A DNA stretch of 64,000 nt from Flavobacterium gillisiae (GCF_900107635.1 NZ_FNRD01000002.1:310001-374000), one strand, 5' to 3'. Shown: positions 34,747 through 44,791, counted from the first letter of the stretch. A program made the numbers and translations. Notes: a model not told the origin generated them from the sequence alone.

Positions 34747-36021
34747 ATGACTATTTTACTTTTAGGTTCAGGCGGAAGAGAACATGCATTTGCATGGAAA
34801 ATGATTCAAAGTCCACTTTGCGACAAACTTTTTGTTGCGCCGGGTAATGCTGGAACCGCTGCAATAGCAACGAATGTCAATGTTAGTATAACTGATTTTG
34901 ATGCTATAAAAACGTTTGTACTTGCTGAAAAGGTGGAAATGGTTGTAGTAGGTCCTGAAGATCCTTTGGTAAAAGGAATCTATGACTTTTTTCTAAACGA
35001 TGAAAAACTAAGTCATATCCCGGTTATTGGTCCATCTAAAATAGGAGCCCAACTGGAAGGGAGTAAAGAATTTGCGAAAGAATTTTTAGTTAAACACAAT
35101 ATACCCACTGCTGCTTACGACAGTTTTACTGCTGAGACAGTGGAAAAAGGATGTGATTTTCTAGCTACATTAAAACCTCCTTACGTGCTGAAAGCAGATG
35201 GATTAGCGGCAGGAAAAGGCGTTTTGATTATTCATGATTTGGCGGAAGCTAAAGAAGAATTAAGAAACATGTTAGTTCATCAAAAATTTGGTGCTGCTAG
35301 TTCAAAAGTAGTGATTGAAGAATTCCTTGACGGTATAGAATTGAGTTGTTTTGTTCTTACAGACGGAAAAAATTATAAAATACTTCCAACAGCCAAGGAT
35401 TACAAACGTATTGGTGAAGGCGACACTGGATTGAATACGGGCGGAATGGGAGCTGTTTCTCCAGTTCCTTATGTTGATGCTGTTTTAATGGAAAAAATAG
35501 AAACGCGCATCGTTAAACCTACAATTGAAGGATTTCAGAAAGATGGTATTCCGTACAAAGGTTTTGTATTCATTGGATTGATTAATGTGAATAACGAACC
35601 TATTGTTATTGAATACAATGTAAGAATGGGAGATCCGGAAACGGAAGTGGTTGTTCCAAGATTAAAAACAGATTTAGTAGAATTGTTTTTGGCTGTAGCC
35701 AATGAAAAACTGGACGAAATTACGCTAGAAATCGACGAGAGAAGTGCGACTACGGTTATGCTTGTATCTGGAGGTTATCCTGAAGATTATGAAAAAGGGA
35801 AAATTATCTCTGGGTTAGAAAAAATTACAGATTCCATTGTTTTTCACGCTGGTACAAAATTAGATAACGACACTGTTGTTACTAATGGAGGAAGGGTGTT
35901 AGCAATAACATCTTATGGGAATGACTTTCAAGAGGCCATAAAAAAATCTTATCAAAATATAGACAAGCTACATTTTGATAAGATGAATTTTAGAAAAGAT
36001 ATCGGTAACGATCTTTTATAA
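34747..36021 (+). CDS. purD: Phosphoribosylamine--glycine ligase
   Basis: The GAR synthetase step of purine synthesis: ATP-dependent ligation of phosphoribosylamine with glycine. The 424-residue length is normal. The N-terminal LLLGSGGREHAFAWK motif, VVGPEDPLVKGI, the ATP-grasp segments (VLKADGLAAGKGVLI near residues 150-164) and the metal-binding EYNVRMGDPETEVV segment are all present. It is monocistronic, with a weak hairpin downstream. Confidence 0.97.
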   Translation: MTILLLGSGGREHAFAWKMIQSPLCDKLFVAPGNAGTAAIATNVNVSITDFDAIKTFVLAEKVEMVVVGPEDPLVKGIYDFFLNDEKLSHIPVIGPSKIGAQLEGSKEFAKEFLVKHNIPTAAYDSFTAETVEKGCDFLATLKPPYVLKADGLAAGKGVLIIHDLAEAKEELRNMLVHQKFGAASSKVVIEEFLDGIELSCFVLTDGKNYKILPTAKDYKRIGEGDTGLNTGGMGAVSPVPYVDAVLMEKIETRIVKPTIEGFQKDGIPYKGFVFIGLINVNNEPIVIEYNVRMGDPETEVVVPRLKTDLVELFLAVANEKLDEITLEIDERSATTVMLVSGGYPEDYEKGKIISGLEKITDSIVFHAGTKLDNDTVVTNGGRVLAITSYGNDFQEAIKKSYQNIDKLHFDKMNFRKDIGNDLL

Positions 36022-36038
36022 ATAGTAAGTATGCTACT

Positions 36039-36066
36039 TAACCCTAAATTTTATTTGGGGTTAGGT
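36039..36066. terminator. Weak terminator hairpin between purD and DUF6341
   Basis: TAACCCTAAA pairs with a downstream TTTGGGGTTA (one G-U pair), followed by a T-rich stretch. It lies between the convergent purD and the small membrane protein gene. Confidence 0.5.
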
Positions 36067-36070
36067 CGTT

Positions 36071-36301
36071 TTATTTAAAAAAAGAGTGCGCAGTAGTATC
36101 TTGTTTTTCAGTTCCAGCCTCATCGAAAATTCTTAGTTGCTTAATCCAGTATACCATTGCAGCTGCACAAATAATCATGAAAATCCAGTTGATTGTATTG
36201 GCAACAAACCATGAGCTAAGTTCTAGTGAACGTAAAAAATCTAAGGGAGCAAATAATATATTTACAAATAGGTATTGAATTCCTTCAAAAAATGCTTTCA
36301 T
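36071..36301 (-). CDS. DUF6341-like small membrane protein
   Basis: A 76-residue protein with a hydrophobic stretch at about residues 9-24 and a clear transmembrane helix at about 36-55 (NTINWIFMIICAAAMVYWI), then a polar tail. It resembles DUF6341 proteins found beside purD and upp in Flavobacteria (from memory). The function is unknown. It is transcribed toward purD and away from the DUF6427 gene. Confidence 0.7.
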   Translation of the reverse strand: MKAFFEGIQYLFVNILFAPLDFLRSLELSSWFVANTINWIFMIICAAAMVYWIKQLRIFDEAGTEKQDTTAHSFFK

Positions 36302-36445
36302 ATCGTTTAAATTATGTTGTTGTTCTTTTTAATTTCCCAGAAGTAAAAAACGCTTTTGTTAAGAATCTTTTTCAACTTGGGGGTTTCCTTTTTAAACAAG
36401 TATTATATTTACAGTTTTAAAGTCACAAAAGTATAAAATATCCTT

Positions 36446-37375
36446 ATGATTACAAGTCTTTTTAAAAAATCTACACCATTAAATTTTTCTCTGGTTGTAA
36501 TTTTAATACTGAGTTTTTTTTCAATATATCAAATTCAGGATTTGGTCTGGACAGATTCCACTATATTGATTCTTCAAAAAGTGGGGATTTTACTTGTTTT
36601 ATTAGGCTCTATTTTCCTGACAAATTTCATTTCGACAAAGAACGGATTGAGTAAAGACAGTAGTTACACGATCTTTTTCTATTTTCTATTTTTAATTTTC
36701 TTCCCTTCGGTTTTAGACAACATTAATTTAGTTTTTGCCAATTTCTTTATCCTTTTAGCCCTGCGAAGATTACTTTCCCTTCAGTCACTAAAAGCGTCCA
36801 AAGAAAAAATATTTGATGCCTCCTTATGGATTTTTGTAGCCGCTTTATTTCATTTTTGGTGTATTCTCTATTTAGTTTTGGTGTTTATTTCGATAATTTT
36901 CCATGTTTCAAGAGACTATAGAAATTGGATATTGCCCATTATTGCCTTTTTTGCAGTAGGAACTCTTTTTGCACTTAGTTCGATACTTTTTGACATCAGC
37001 GCATTAGAATATATCAATAGCAGCGTTAAAACCAGTTTTAAAATAAATTATTTTACTAATAATTATCAAAACGGTGCTTTGTCAATCTATGCGACAGTGG
37101 CTTTGTTTTTTGTTGTTTCGATGTTTGCGACGCTATCTAGTAGATTATCAATAACGCATTCTTCTTTCAAAAAAATCATCGCTTCCTTTTTTATTGGCGT
37201 AGTGATTTTCTTGGTTTCTTCAAATAAAAGCAATGATTTACTGATATTTACAATTGCTCCTTTGGCTATAATGGCAACAAACCATATCGAAATGCCTCAG
37301 TTAAAATTGAAACAAGAAATGGTTTTGGTTGTTCTTATAGCCTGCAGCTTTTTTGCTTTTTTCTCTCAGTTATAA
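36446..37375 (+). CDS. DUF6427-like polytopic membrane protein
   Basis: A 309-residue protein with about nine hydrophobic helices. It opens with MITSLFKKSTPLNFSLVV, which resembles DUF6427 members of Flavobacteriaceae (from memory). No catalytic motif is seen. Its 3' end overlaps the convergent upp gene by 6 bases, so no terminator separates them. The function is unknown. Confidence 0.72.
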   Translation: MITSLFKKSTPLNFSLVVILILSFFSIYQIQDLVWTDSTILILQKVGILLVLLGSIFLTNFISTKNGLSKDSSYTIFFYFLFLIFFPSVLDNINLVFANFFILLALRRLLSLQSLKASKEKIFDASLWIFVAALFHFWCILYLVLVFISIIFHVSRDYRNWILPIIAFFAVGTLFALSSILFDISALEYINSSVKTSFKINYFTNNYQNGALSIYATVALFFVVSMFATLSSRLSITHSSFKKIIASFFIGVVIFLVSSNKSNDLLIFTIAPLAIMATNHIEMPQLKLKQEMVLVVLIACSFFAFFSQL

Positions 37376-38023
37376 TTTAGTTCCATAAGATAAGTCTCCT
37401 GCGTCACCTAGTCCAGGAACAATATAACTATGCTCGTTTAGTTTCTCGTCTAAAGAGGCTACCCATAAATGACAAGTGTCCGGTAAGTGTTGTTCCAGGT
37501 AAGCTATTCCCTCAGGTGCAGCAATTACAACGGCAATATGAATTTCTTTTGCTTCTCCTCTTTCCATTAAGCGGTTAAAGACTGCCACGATCGATTGTCC
37601 GGTGGCAAGCATAGGATCTACTAGTAATAAATATTTCCCATTAAAATCTGCGATAGCCTGGTATTCTACAAGAATATCAAAGTAATCATCGTTGTTTGGA
37701 TGGTGTCTTGATGCAGAAATAAAACCATTTTCAGCCGAATCGAAATAATTTAAAAAACCCGTGTGCATTGGGAATCCGGCACGTAAAATAGAACAGATTA
37801 CTAATTGATCGGAAATCTCAGTGGTCTTTTTGATGCCTAGTGGAGTTTGGATTTCGACTGCTTTATAATGCAAATCTTTACTCAATTCATACGCCATTAT
37901 TTCTCCTATTCGCTCAATATTTCTTCTAAAACGCATGCTGTCATTATGTATATTTACATTTCTGATTTGTCCCAAAAAATGATTAAGAACGCTATTGTTT
38001 TCCGATAGATTGTGAATTTGCAT
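37370..38023 (-). CDS. upp: Uracil phosphoribosyltransferase
   Basis: Salvages uracil to UMP using PRPP. The 217-residue length is normal when started at ATG 38023 (MQIHNLSENNSV); ATG 38041 and TTG 38059 are longer in-frame alternatives that add residues not seen in the family. The PRPP-binding loop VDPMLATGQSIVAVF (about residues 130-144) and the C-terminal PGLGDAGDLSYGTKL motif are typical. It converges on the DUF6427 gene. Confidence 0.95.
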   Translation of the reverse strand: MQIHNLSENNSVLNHFLGQIRNVNIHNDSMRFRRNIERIGEIMAYELSKDLHYKAVEIQTPLGIKKTTEISDQLVICSILRAGFPMHTGFLNYFDSAENGFISASRHHPNNDDYFDILVEYQAIADFNGKYLLLVDPMLATGQSIVAVFNRLMERGEAKEIHIAVVIAAPEGIAYLEQHLPDTCHLWVASLDEKLNEHSYIVPGLGDAGDLSYGTKL

Positions 38024-38129
38024 GATTTGTTTAATTAACATTTTTAGTTCCCAAATCAAATTTTAATGCTGATTTTTGGGTTCTAGATTAGATTTGTGAT
38101 TTGTAATTTTTTTATAAAAGTATAAAAAG

Positions 38130-38137
38130 TATCTTTG
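38130..38137 (+). promoter_or_regulatory. -7 promoter element of the DUF4254 gene (TATCTTTG)
   Basis: An exact TAnnTTTG match 20 bases before the ATG. It probably also drives the following GT9 gene. Confidence 0.6.
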
Positions 38138-38157
38138 TAACTATAAAATATAAAAAT

Positions 38158-38763
38158 ATGTTTTCAAAATTAGCGTACTCCGTATTCGAACAAAGCATCA
38201 AAGATTATCATCAATTTGATAATGTAGATCAGCCTATAAATAACCCTTTTCCTAAAGAGCAATTTGAACATTTATTGTATCTAAAAAACTGGATTGACAC
38301 AGTTCAATGGCATTTTGAAGATATCATTAGGGATCCAAATATTGACCCTGTTGCTGCTTTGACGTTGAAAAGAAGAATTGACGCTTCTAATCAGGAACGT
38401 ACTGATATGGTAGAATATATTGATGGTTATTTTTTACAAAAATATAGCGATGTAAAAGCAAAAGATAATGCAAAAATCAACTCAGAAAGTCCAGCTTGGG
38501 CTTTTGACAGATTGTCAATTTTAGCATTGAAAATTTATCATATGAATGAAGAAGCGACTCGTGCAGAAGCGTCTCAAGATCATAGAGATAAATGTCAGAC
38601 GAAATTAAATATCCTGTTAGAACAAAGAACTGACTTGTCTACTGCAATTGATGATTTATTAGTTGACATCTCTAGTGGAGATAAATTCATGAAGGTGTAC
38701 AAGCAAATGAAAATGTACAATGATGACGAGTTAAATCCTGTTTTGTACCAAGGAAAAAAATAG
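38158..38763 (+). CDS. DUF4254 domain-containing protein
   Basis: A 201-residue, mostly helical protein. The pattern NLLYLKNWIDTVQWHFED-like (here LYLKNWIDTVQWHFEDIIRD) and LKRRIDASNQERTDMVE is that of DUF4254, a Bacteroidota family next to LPS or glycosyltransferase genes. The function is unknown. The next gene, a GT9 protein, starts directly after the stop (TAGTTG), which suggests coupled translation and a shared role in surface polysaccharide assembly. Confidence 0.88.
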   Translation: MFSKLAYSVFEQSIKDYHQFDNVDQPINNPFPKEQFEHLLYLKNWIDTVQWHFEDIIRDPNIDPVAALTLKRRIDASNQERTDMVEYIDGYFLQKYSDVKAKDNAKINSESPAWAFDRLSILALKIYHMNEEATRAEASQDHRDKCQTKLNILLEQRTDLSTAIDDLLVDISSGDKFMKVYKQMKMYNDDELNPVLYQGKK

Positions 38764-39810
38764 TTGACAAGTACTAATTTGTCAAATAAAATAAAGCATA
38801 TAGCCGTCATGAGACTTTCCGCAATGGGAGATGTCGCCATGACGGTTCCTGTTTTAAGGGCTTTTGTAAATCAATATCCTGATGTTAAGCTAACGGTCAT
38901 ATCCCGTCCTTTTTTCAAACCTTTTTTTCAAGAAATACCAAACCTTTCTTTTTTTGATTTCGATGAAAAAGAACGGCATAAAGGAACCGTAGGCTTGTTT
39001 CGCTTATTTGAAGATGTGAAAAAATTAGATATCGATGCTTTCGCCGATTTGCATAACGTTTTACGTTCTAAAGTTGTTAGGACATTATTTGCCCTAAGCG
39101 GAAAAAAAACCGCGTATACGGACAAGGGACGTGAAGGTAAAAAAACATTAACTCGTGCCGAAAATAAAATCTTCCAGCCTTTACCCACGGTGTTTGAAAG
39201 ACATACAAAAGTGTTTGAAGAACTCGGTTTTCCGATAGATTTGTCAAACCCGATATTTCCCAAAAAAGCCAATTTAGATAAAGAAACAGTAAATCTTATT
39301 GGAACAGATAATAAAAAATTAATTGGAATCGCTCCCTTTGCACAATACGATTCTAAAGTGTATCCCTTGGATTTAATGCAAGAAGTTATCCGTCAATTGG
39401 CTGATAATCCAAATTATAAAGTTCTGCTTTTTGGAGGAGGAAAGAAAGAAGTGGAAATCTTAGCTTCTCTTTCAGACTCAAAAGACAATGTAATTAACAT
39501 GGCAGGCAAAATCAAATTTCAGCAGGAGTTACAACTTATAAGTACTCTTGATGTAATGCTTTCTATGGATTCTGGAAATGCCCATATTGCAGCAATGCTG
39601 GGAGTAAAAGTCATTACACTTTGGGGTGCTACGCATCCGTATGCTGGATTTGTTCCTTTTAATCAATCATTATCGAATTCTTTAGTTTCTGATAGGGAAA
39701 AGTACCCTATGTTGCCAACATCCGTATATGGCAATAAAAAAGTGGAAGGTTATGAAGATGCTATGCGAACGATTGAGGTTACTGCTGTAGTAAATATTTT
39801 AAGTAAGTAA
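38764..39810 (+). CDS. Glycosyltransferase family 9 (heptosyltransferase-like)
   Basis: A 348-residue GT-B enzyme of the WaaF/WaaC family that adds heptose-type sugars to the LPS core. The first strand KHIAVMRLSAMGDVAMTVPVL and the C-terminal LSMDSGNAHIAAMLGVKVITLWGATHPYAG motif are typical. The first strand lies upstream of the first ATG (38809), so translation must start at a TTG: 38764, directly after the previous stop, or 38779. Its length fits the family. A missing start ATG is not a sign of decay, since the frame is intact. Confidence 0.88.
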   Translation: MTSTNLSNKIKHIAVMRLSAMGDVAMTVPVLRAFVNQYPDVKLTVISRPFFKPFFQEIPNLSFFDFDEKERHKGTVGLFRLFEDVKKLDIDAFADLHNVLRSKVVRTLFALSGKKTAYTDKGREGKKTLTRAENKIFQPLPTVFERHTKVFEELGFPIDLSNPIFPKKANLDKETVNLIGTDNKKLIGIAPFAQYDSKVYPLDLMQEVIRQLADNPNYKVLLFGGGKKEVEILASLSDSKDNVINMAGKIKFQQELQLISTLDVMLSMDSGNAHIAAMLGVKVITLWGATHPYAGFVPFNQSLSNSLVSDREKYPMLPTSVYGNKKVEGYEDAMRTIEVTAVVNILSK

Positions 39811-39883
39811 CATCATATTTTTAGCTTCCTTTTTTTTGAAAGAATAATTTTAGCAGTTATTTAACGTTTAGGCCTAGCTATAT

Positions 39884-39900
39884 TAGTATTAATAATACTA
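39884..39900. promoter_or_regulatory. Perfect 8-1-8 palindrome upstream of the TonB-receptor-like gene
   Basis: TAGTATTA-A-TAATACTA is a perfect inverted repeat about 100 bases before the ATG at 40000. It could be an operator for a dimeric regulator, but in AT-rich DNA such a palindrome may arise by chance. Confidence 0.3.
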
Positions 39901-39999
39901 CTTTTATTTTGTGTAAGTTAGTTCTTACGCAAGAAATTAAGTCGGTATTTAAATTGCCATAATATATCTAAAGGAGCGTACTACAAACAAAAACTATTT

Positions 40000-42780
40000 A
40001 TGCAGAAAATTAAAGGGTTAATCATAATTGTGTTCTTATTTTCAATTTCAGCATTTTCTCAAAAAGCAAATCTTTCGGGTGTTATAATTGATAGTAAAGA
40101 TAAAACTCCCGTTTACAATTCAGTTGTTGCTTTATTAATCCCCAATGATTCCATTCTATATAAATTTACCCGATCAGATAGAGAGGGAATATTTAATCTC
40201 AAAAATGTAAAAGTAGGAAACTATATATTAATGACCTCTAATAATCAATATGCAGATTATGTAGATGCTATAATCGTTGATGAAACCGAAAAAAAATTAG
40301 GAACTATCGCTTTAAAAAGTAAAATAGAACTACTTAGAGAAGTAGTTATAAAGTCGGGTTCAATTCGAATTAAAGGAGATACAACGAGCTACCGGGCAAG
40401 TGATTTTAAAGTGGATGCTAATGCAAACGTAGAAGAATTACTAAAAAAATTACCAGGTATTCAAGTTGGTAAAGATGGGGTTATTAAAGCAATGGGGGAA
40501 ACAGTACAAAAAGTATTGGTAGATGGTGAAGAATTCTTTGGAGACGACCCGAGCATGGCGGTAAAAAACTTACGAGCTGATGCCGTTAAGGAAGTACAAG
40601 TTTTTGACAAGAAAAGTGATCAAGCAGAGTTTACAGGAATAGATGATGGTGACTCAAAGAAAACCATTAACCTAAGATTGAAGGATGATAAAAAGAAAGG
40701 CTTCTTTGGTAAAATTGATGGAGCAAATCAACCATTTACGGATGCTGATTCCAGATATAACACTAATTTATTGATTAGTAGTTTTAAAGGTAAAAGAAAG
40801 GTATCAGCTTTTTTACTAAATGGAAACACTGGGCAAGATGGCTTAGGCTGGGAAGATGGCGAGAAATATGGAGCACGTGATAGTAATATAAATATGAGTA
40901 TGGATGATGACGGAAACGTAAGTTATGAATGGGCTAGTGGTAATACTGATGATGAACCTTATGTTGATACACAGAATGGATTTATTAAAAATACCAATGC
41001 AGGTTTGCAGTACAGTAATAAGTGGAATGATAAACAAACATTAAATTTATCACCAAAATACAATAAGCAGATATACACAAACAACAACAGTAGAGTTTCT
41101 CAAACACAAGTAGGAGAAACGCAATTAAATGAAAATAGATCCACAACAACTAATGTAAACAGAGGTAATTTTAAGCTCAATGCTACGTATGACGTAAAAT
41201 TAGATTCAATAAACTCCTTAAAAATCACTGCCAAAACTAATTTTTATAGGACCGATAGTGATGAATTTACTAACGGAGTTACTACTGGTGAAGGTGGAAT
41301 TTTAAAAAATAAACAAGAAAAAACATTTACTACAAATTCCGATAAATCATCATTGTTTACTAGTATTTTATTTAAACATAAATTTGCCAAAGCCCGTCGT
41401 ACATTTTCTGTAAATAGCAGTTGGAATATTTTAAATACAAATTCGGATAATTTTTTAAAATCGTCTAACGAAAGTTATGTTGATGGTGAATTCTCTTCAA
41501 GAGATGATGTTGATCAAAATAAAATAGGAGATAAAACAAATCAAAAATTTGCTGTCAATTTCAGTTATACTGAGCCACTTGCAAAGAAAATCGCTTTACA
41601 ATTTGCCTATCAAATTACTTATGATAAGGGCATGAACAACTACTTCACATACGATTATTCGGATATTACAGGTAAGTATGATGTTATTGTAAATTCATTG
41701 TCCAATGAGTTTAAGCAAACAATGATTACAAATAGACCTGTTATGAAATTAAGTTATAATGCTAAAAAAATCAATTATAGCATTGGAAGTGGTTTTGGTT
41801 TTACTTCTTTTGATTTGTTAGATCAAACTTTAGATAAAGAATACAAACAAAAGTATACCAACTTTTTTCCATCGGCAAGTTTCTCTTATAAGTATAAAAA
41901 CAATGGTAATTTACGTGTAAATTATCAAGGCGCAACCACGCAGCCAACGCTAGATCAATTGCAACCTTTGAGAAACAATCAAGACTTTTTTAATCAAATT
42001 TTAGGTAATCCAGATTTAAAACAATCTTTTACAAATAGTATAAACCTATCCCAGCATAGTTACGATCTTTTGACGGAAACTCAAATCTATCAAGGCCTTT
42101 CTTTTAGGACAACAAGTAATTTAATTTCTTATAGTAGAGTTATAGATCCTGAAACTGCTAAAACTATTTCTAAGCCAATAAATACAAATGGAAATTTCTC
42201 AGGTAATTTTTATTTTGGATATGGATTTAAAGTAAAAAAAATAGATTTAAATGTTAATCTTAATCCATCATTTAGCTATAATAAAACAGTACTTAGTATT
42301 AATGACAAATTGATTAATTCCAAGAATTTAAACTCAGGGCTTTCGCTTTTTTTATATAAGTCAAAAGAAAAGAAATATGACTTTAGTTTAAGTAATACTT
42401 TTTCGTTTAATAGAAACAGTACCTCTCAAAACGATGAAATAAAGTCATTTAATACTAATAATTTGAATCTAAACATAGGCGTTTATTTCAGAGAAAAATG
42501 GAAAATTTCCACAGATTATAATTTTGTTTCTAGGCAAAAAACGATTGATTTTCAAGACAACCTTACCAATCAATTATGGAATGCAAGATTACAACGCACC
42601 TTTAAAAGTGACGAGTTTACAGCATATATTTTAGTAAAAGATATTTTGAATCAAAATATCGGCATCAATAGAGCTATTTATCAAAATACAATTAGCGAGG
42701 AGCGAAACGATAGATTAAAAAGATATGCGATGATTGGTTTTACTTGGAATTTTAAAAATAGTGGTGAATCAAAAAAATAA
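40000..42780 (+). CDS. TonB-dependent receptor-like outer-membrane beta-barrel protein
   Basis: A 926-residue outer-membrane protein: signal peptide (about 1-20, ending AFSQ), a carboxypeptidase-regulatory-like Ig domain (about 25-105, LSGVIIDSKDKTPVYNSVV), a plug-like domain (about 140-225, with ELLKKLPGIQVGKDG and VLVDGEEFFGDDP), then a long beta-barrel (outer membrane beta-barrel family PF14905) ending in Trp-Asn-Phe-rich strands. No TonB box is evident. Ligand unknown. It is cotranscribed with the GLPGLI gene 11 bases downstream, a pairing known in Flavobacteria. Confidence 0.9.
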   Translation: MQKIKGLIIIVFLFSISAFSQKANLSGVIIDSKDKTPVYNSVVALLIPNDSILYKFTRSDREGIFNLKNVKVGNYILMTSNNQYADYVDAIIVDETEKKLGTIALKSKIELLREVVIKSGSIRIKGDTTSYRASDFKVDANANVEELLKKLPGIQVGKDGVIKAMGETVQKVLVDGEEFFGDDPSMAVKNLRADAVKEVQVFDKKSDQAEFTGIDDGDSKKTINLRLKDDKKKGFFGKIDGANQPFTDADSRYNTNLLISSFKGKRKVSAFLLNGNTGQDGLGWEDGEKYGARDSNINMSMDDDGNVSYEWASGNTDDEPYVDTQNGFIKNTNAGLQYSNKWNDKQTLNLSPKYNKQIYTNNNSRVSQTQVGETQLNENRSTTTNVNRGNFKLNATYDVKLDSINSLKITAKTNFYRTDSDEFTNGVTTGEGGILKNKQEKTFTTNSDKSSLFTSILFKHKFAKARRTFSVNSSWNILNTNSDNFLKSSNESYVDGEFSSRDDVDQNKIGDKTNQKFAVNFSYTEPLAKKIALQFAYQITYDKGMNNYFTYDYSDITGKYDVIVNSLSNEFKQTMITNRPVMKLSYNAKKINYSIGSGFGFTSFDLLDQTLDKEYKQKYTNFFPSASFSYKYKNNGNLRVNYQGATTQPTLDQLQPLRNNQDFFNQILGNPDLKQSFTNSINLSQHSYDLLTETQIYQGLSFRTTSNLISYSRVIDPETAKTISKPINTNGNFSGNFYFGYGFKVKKIDLNVNLNPSFSYNKTVLSINDKLINSKNLNSGLSLFLYKSKEKKYDFSLSNTFSFNRNSTSQNDEIKSFNTNNLNLNIGVYFREKWKISTDYNFVSRQKTIDFQDNLTNQLWNARLQRTFKSDEFTAYILVKDILNQNIGINRAIYQNTISEERNDRLKRYAMIGFTWNFKNSGESKK

Positions 42781-42791
42781 ATAACAACATT

Positions 42792-43553
42792 ATGAAATCA
42801 ATACTTTTTTTTATTACTGCCCTAATTTTTACTAGCACTTCAATAGCACAGCAATATGTTGATCAAGCGGTAATTGAATATGAAGTGAATACCAATGTAA
42901 AAAAAACGATGAGCAATGATAGTTGGGATGAGATGATGAAAGAGAATCTGTCTGATCTTAAAACTTCCTACTTCACCTATACTTTTGCAGATAACAAAAG
43001 TATATTCAAATTTGATAGATGGAGTCCAAAAACAAAAGTTCCAAAACACCAAAAAGAATCAGATGAGGAGAATATCTGGTATTTTGATTTTACTGCAGGA
43101 AGAATGAATATGCAAAAACAAATCGTAGGAACTAATTTTGTTATTGCCGACAGTATTCCAAATATTCAATGGAAAATCACGAATGAAAACAGAGAAATAG
43201 CGGGTTATAATTGCCGAAAAGCAGTAGGGAAAATAATGGATGATGTATATATATTTGCTTTTTATACTGATGATATTACTATTACTGGTGGTCCTTGTTC
43301 TATAAATGGTTTGCCAGGTATGATTTTAGGACTTACAATACCAAGACTATATACGTCATATATAGCTACCAAGGTTGATGTAATGATCAGTAACACTTCA
43401 GATATAAAACCCATCACAGCCAAAAAAACCTATGATTTAATAAGTTTAAAATTGCTAATAGAAGAGAAAACAAAAGATTGGTATAGCTATGGTGATGATA
43501 AAGAAGAAAATAAGAGACAAAAGACTATTTTCTTGCTGAATGCTTTTTTATAA
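42792..43553 (+). CDS. GLPGLI family protein
   Basis: A 253-residue exported protein (signal peptide about 1-19, ending TSIAQ). The family-defining motif appears here as INGLPGMILGLTIPR (about residues 171-185). The central YNCRKAVGKI segment (Cys at about 139) and a second Cys (GGPCSING) are typical. GLPGLI proteins are found beside TonB-receptor-like barrels, and the function is unknown. A long perfect terminator follows about 110 bases downstream. Confidence 0.92.
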   Translation: MKSILFFITALIFTSTSIAQQYVDQAVIEYEVNTNVKKTMSNDSWDEMMKENLSDLKTSYFTYTFADNKSIFKFDRWSPKTKVPKHQKESDEENIWYFDFTAGRMNMQKQIVGTNFVIADSIPNIQWKITNENREIAGYNCRKAVGKIMDDVYIFAFYTDDITITGGPCSINGLPGMILGLTIPRLYTSYIATKVDVMISNTSDIKPITAKKTYDLISLKLLIEEKTKDWYSYGDDKEENKRQKTIFLLNAFL

Positions 43554-43663
43554 TTTGTAGTACGTCTACACAAAATAACGCATTCATTGCTGTTAAGATA
43601 TACACTGGTGAATCTAAAGAACAATTTTAGTAGTTAAAGAGTACTTAATCAGGATTTTGAGTA

Positions 43664-43716
43664 TTTTGAATACAAAAAAAGAGTTTACATAGTAAACTCT
43701 TTTTTTGTATTCAAAA
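43664..43716. terminator. Bidirectional terminator between the GLPGLI gene and the convergent reductase gene
   Basis: A perfect 25-bp inverted repeat (43664-43688 with 43692-43716) with a 3-base loop and A7/T7 tracts. It serves both convergent genes. Confidence 0.9.
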
Positions 43717-43741
43717 CAGCTATAGTAGCTTGTACACTTTC

Positions 43742-44791
43742 CTAAACATCATCATAATCTACATAAATCGTTTCTGATGTAGGATGTGCTTGACAACTAA
43801 GGATTAATCCGTCTGCAATTTCTTTATCAGTTAGGATGGAATTCTTCGTCATTTCAGCAGTTCCTGAAGTTACTCTACAAAGACAGCTGCTGCAAATTCC
43901 GCCTTGACAGGAGTAAGGAGCATCAATTCCTTGTTTTAGGGCAGCTTCAAGGATGGTTTGTTTTTGAGACATTTCAAAGGTGGTTTCTTCGTCGTCTACC
44001 ATAATGGTAATTTTCGAATGTCCTCCTAAATCTTTTATTACGTTTTCATGAGAAGACGAAGTAAAAAGCTCAAATTTTATAGCCGATTCTTTTACGTTTT
44101 TCTCTTTCAAAACGCCAGTAACTAATTCGATCATTTCCTCTGGTCCACATAAATAGAACTTATCAAATTCCAGTTCCTTGTGTTTGTTGTTTAGAACAAA
44201 ATTCACCGTTGATTTATCGATTCGACCAAATAATGCATTTTCTACTTTGGCTTGACTATAAATATAGTGAGGGAAAAGGCGACCTACATATTGTAATTGC
44301 AAATCGTGCAATTCGTTGTTAAAGATCGTTTCTTCGGCAGTTTTGTTACCATAAACTAGTACAAAAGAACTTTTTGGTTCGCTTTTCAATACACTTTTAA
44401 TGATGGAAATCACAGGTGTTATTCCGCTTCCGGATACAAAAGCCACGTAATTCTTTTGTTTTTCTATTTCAGGTTCTAATATAAATTTTCCCTCTGGTTT
44501 ATTTACTTCAAGTGCATCTCCCGCTTTTAATTTGGTATTGGCAAATTGAGAAAAAGCACCATTTTTTACTGCTTTTACCGCGATACGCAATTCACCACTT
44601 TCCGGGGAAGAACAGATTGAATAAGCACGGCGAATTTCTTGACCGTCCAGCGTTAAGCGGATATTGACGTATTGTCCGGCAATAAAAGTATAATTAGGTT
44701 TTAATTCCTCAGGAACGTTAAAGAGTATGGAAACCGCATCCTTGGTTTCGCGACGTACTTCTTTTATGATTAGTTTTAAAAATGAAGGCAT
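43742..44791 (-). CDS. PaaE-type ferredoxin-NADP reductase (FAD and 2Fe-2S)
   Basis: A 349-residue flavoprotein reductase. The N-terminal FAD domain has RAYSICSSP (about 55-63). An NAD(P) domain with VSGSGITPVISIIKS and YLCGPEEMIE follows. The C-terminal plant-type 2Fe-2S domain has the cluster motif CQGGICSSCLCR (Cys near 295, 300, 303) plus a fourth Cys near 333 (ILSCQAHP). It passes electrons from NAD(P)H to an oxygenase or similar partner; the partner is not adjacent, so the substrate is open. A TATATTTG box (minus, 44815-44808) lies upstream. Confidence 0.92.
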   Translation of the reverse strand: MPSFLKLIIKEVRRETKDAVSILFNVPEELKPNYTFIAGQYVNIRLTLDGQEIRRAYSICSSPESGELRIAVKAVKNGAFSQFANTKLKAGDALEVNKPEGKFILEPEIEKQKNYVAFVSGSGITPVISIIKSVLKSEPKSSFVLVYGNKTAEETIFNNELHDLQLQYVGRLFPHYIYSQAKVENALFGRIDKSTVNFVLNNKHKELEFDKFYLCGPEEMIELVTGVLKEKNVKESAIKFELFTSSSHENVIKDLGGHSKITIMVDDEETTFEMSQKQTILEAALKQGIDAPYSCQGGICSSCLCRVTSGTAEMTKNSILTDKEIADGLILSCQAHPTSETIYVDYDDV

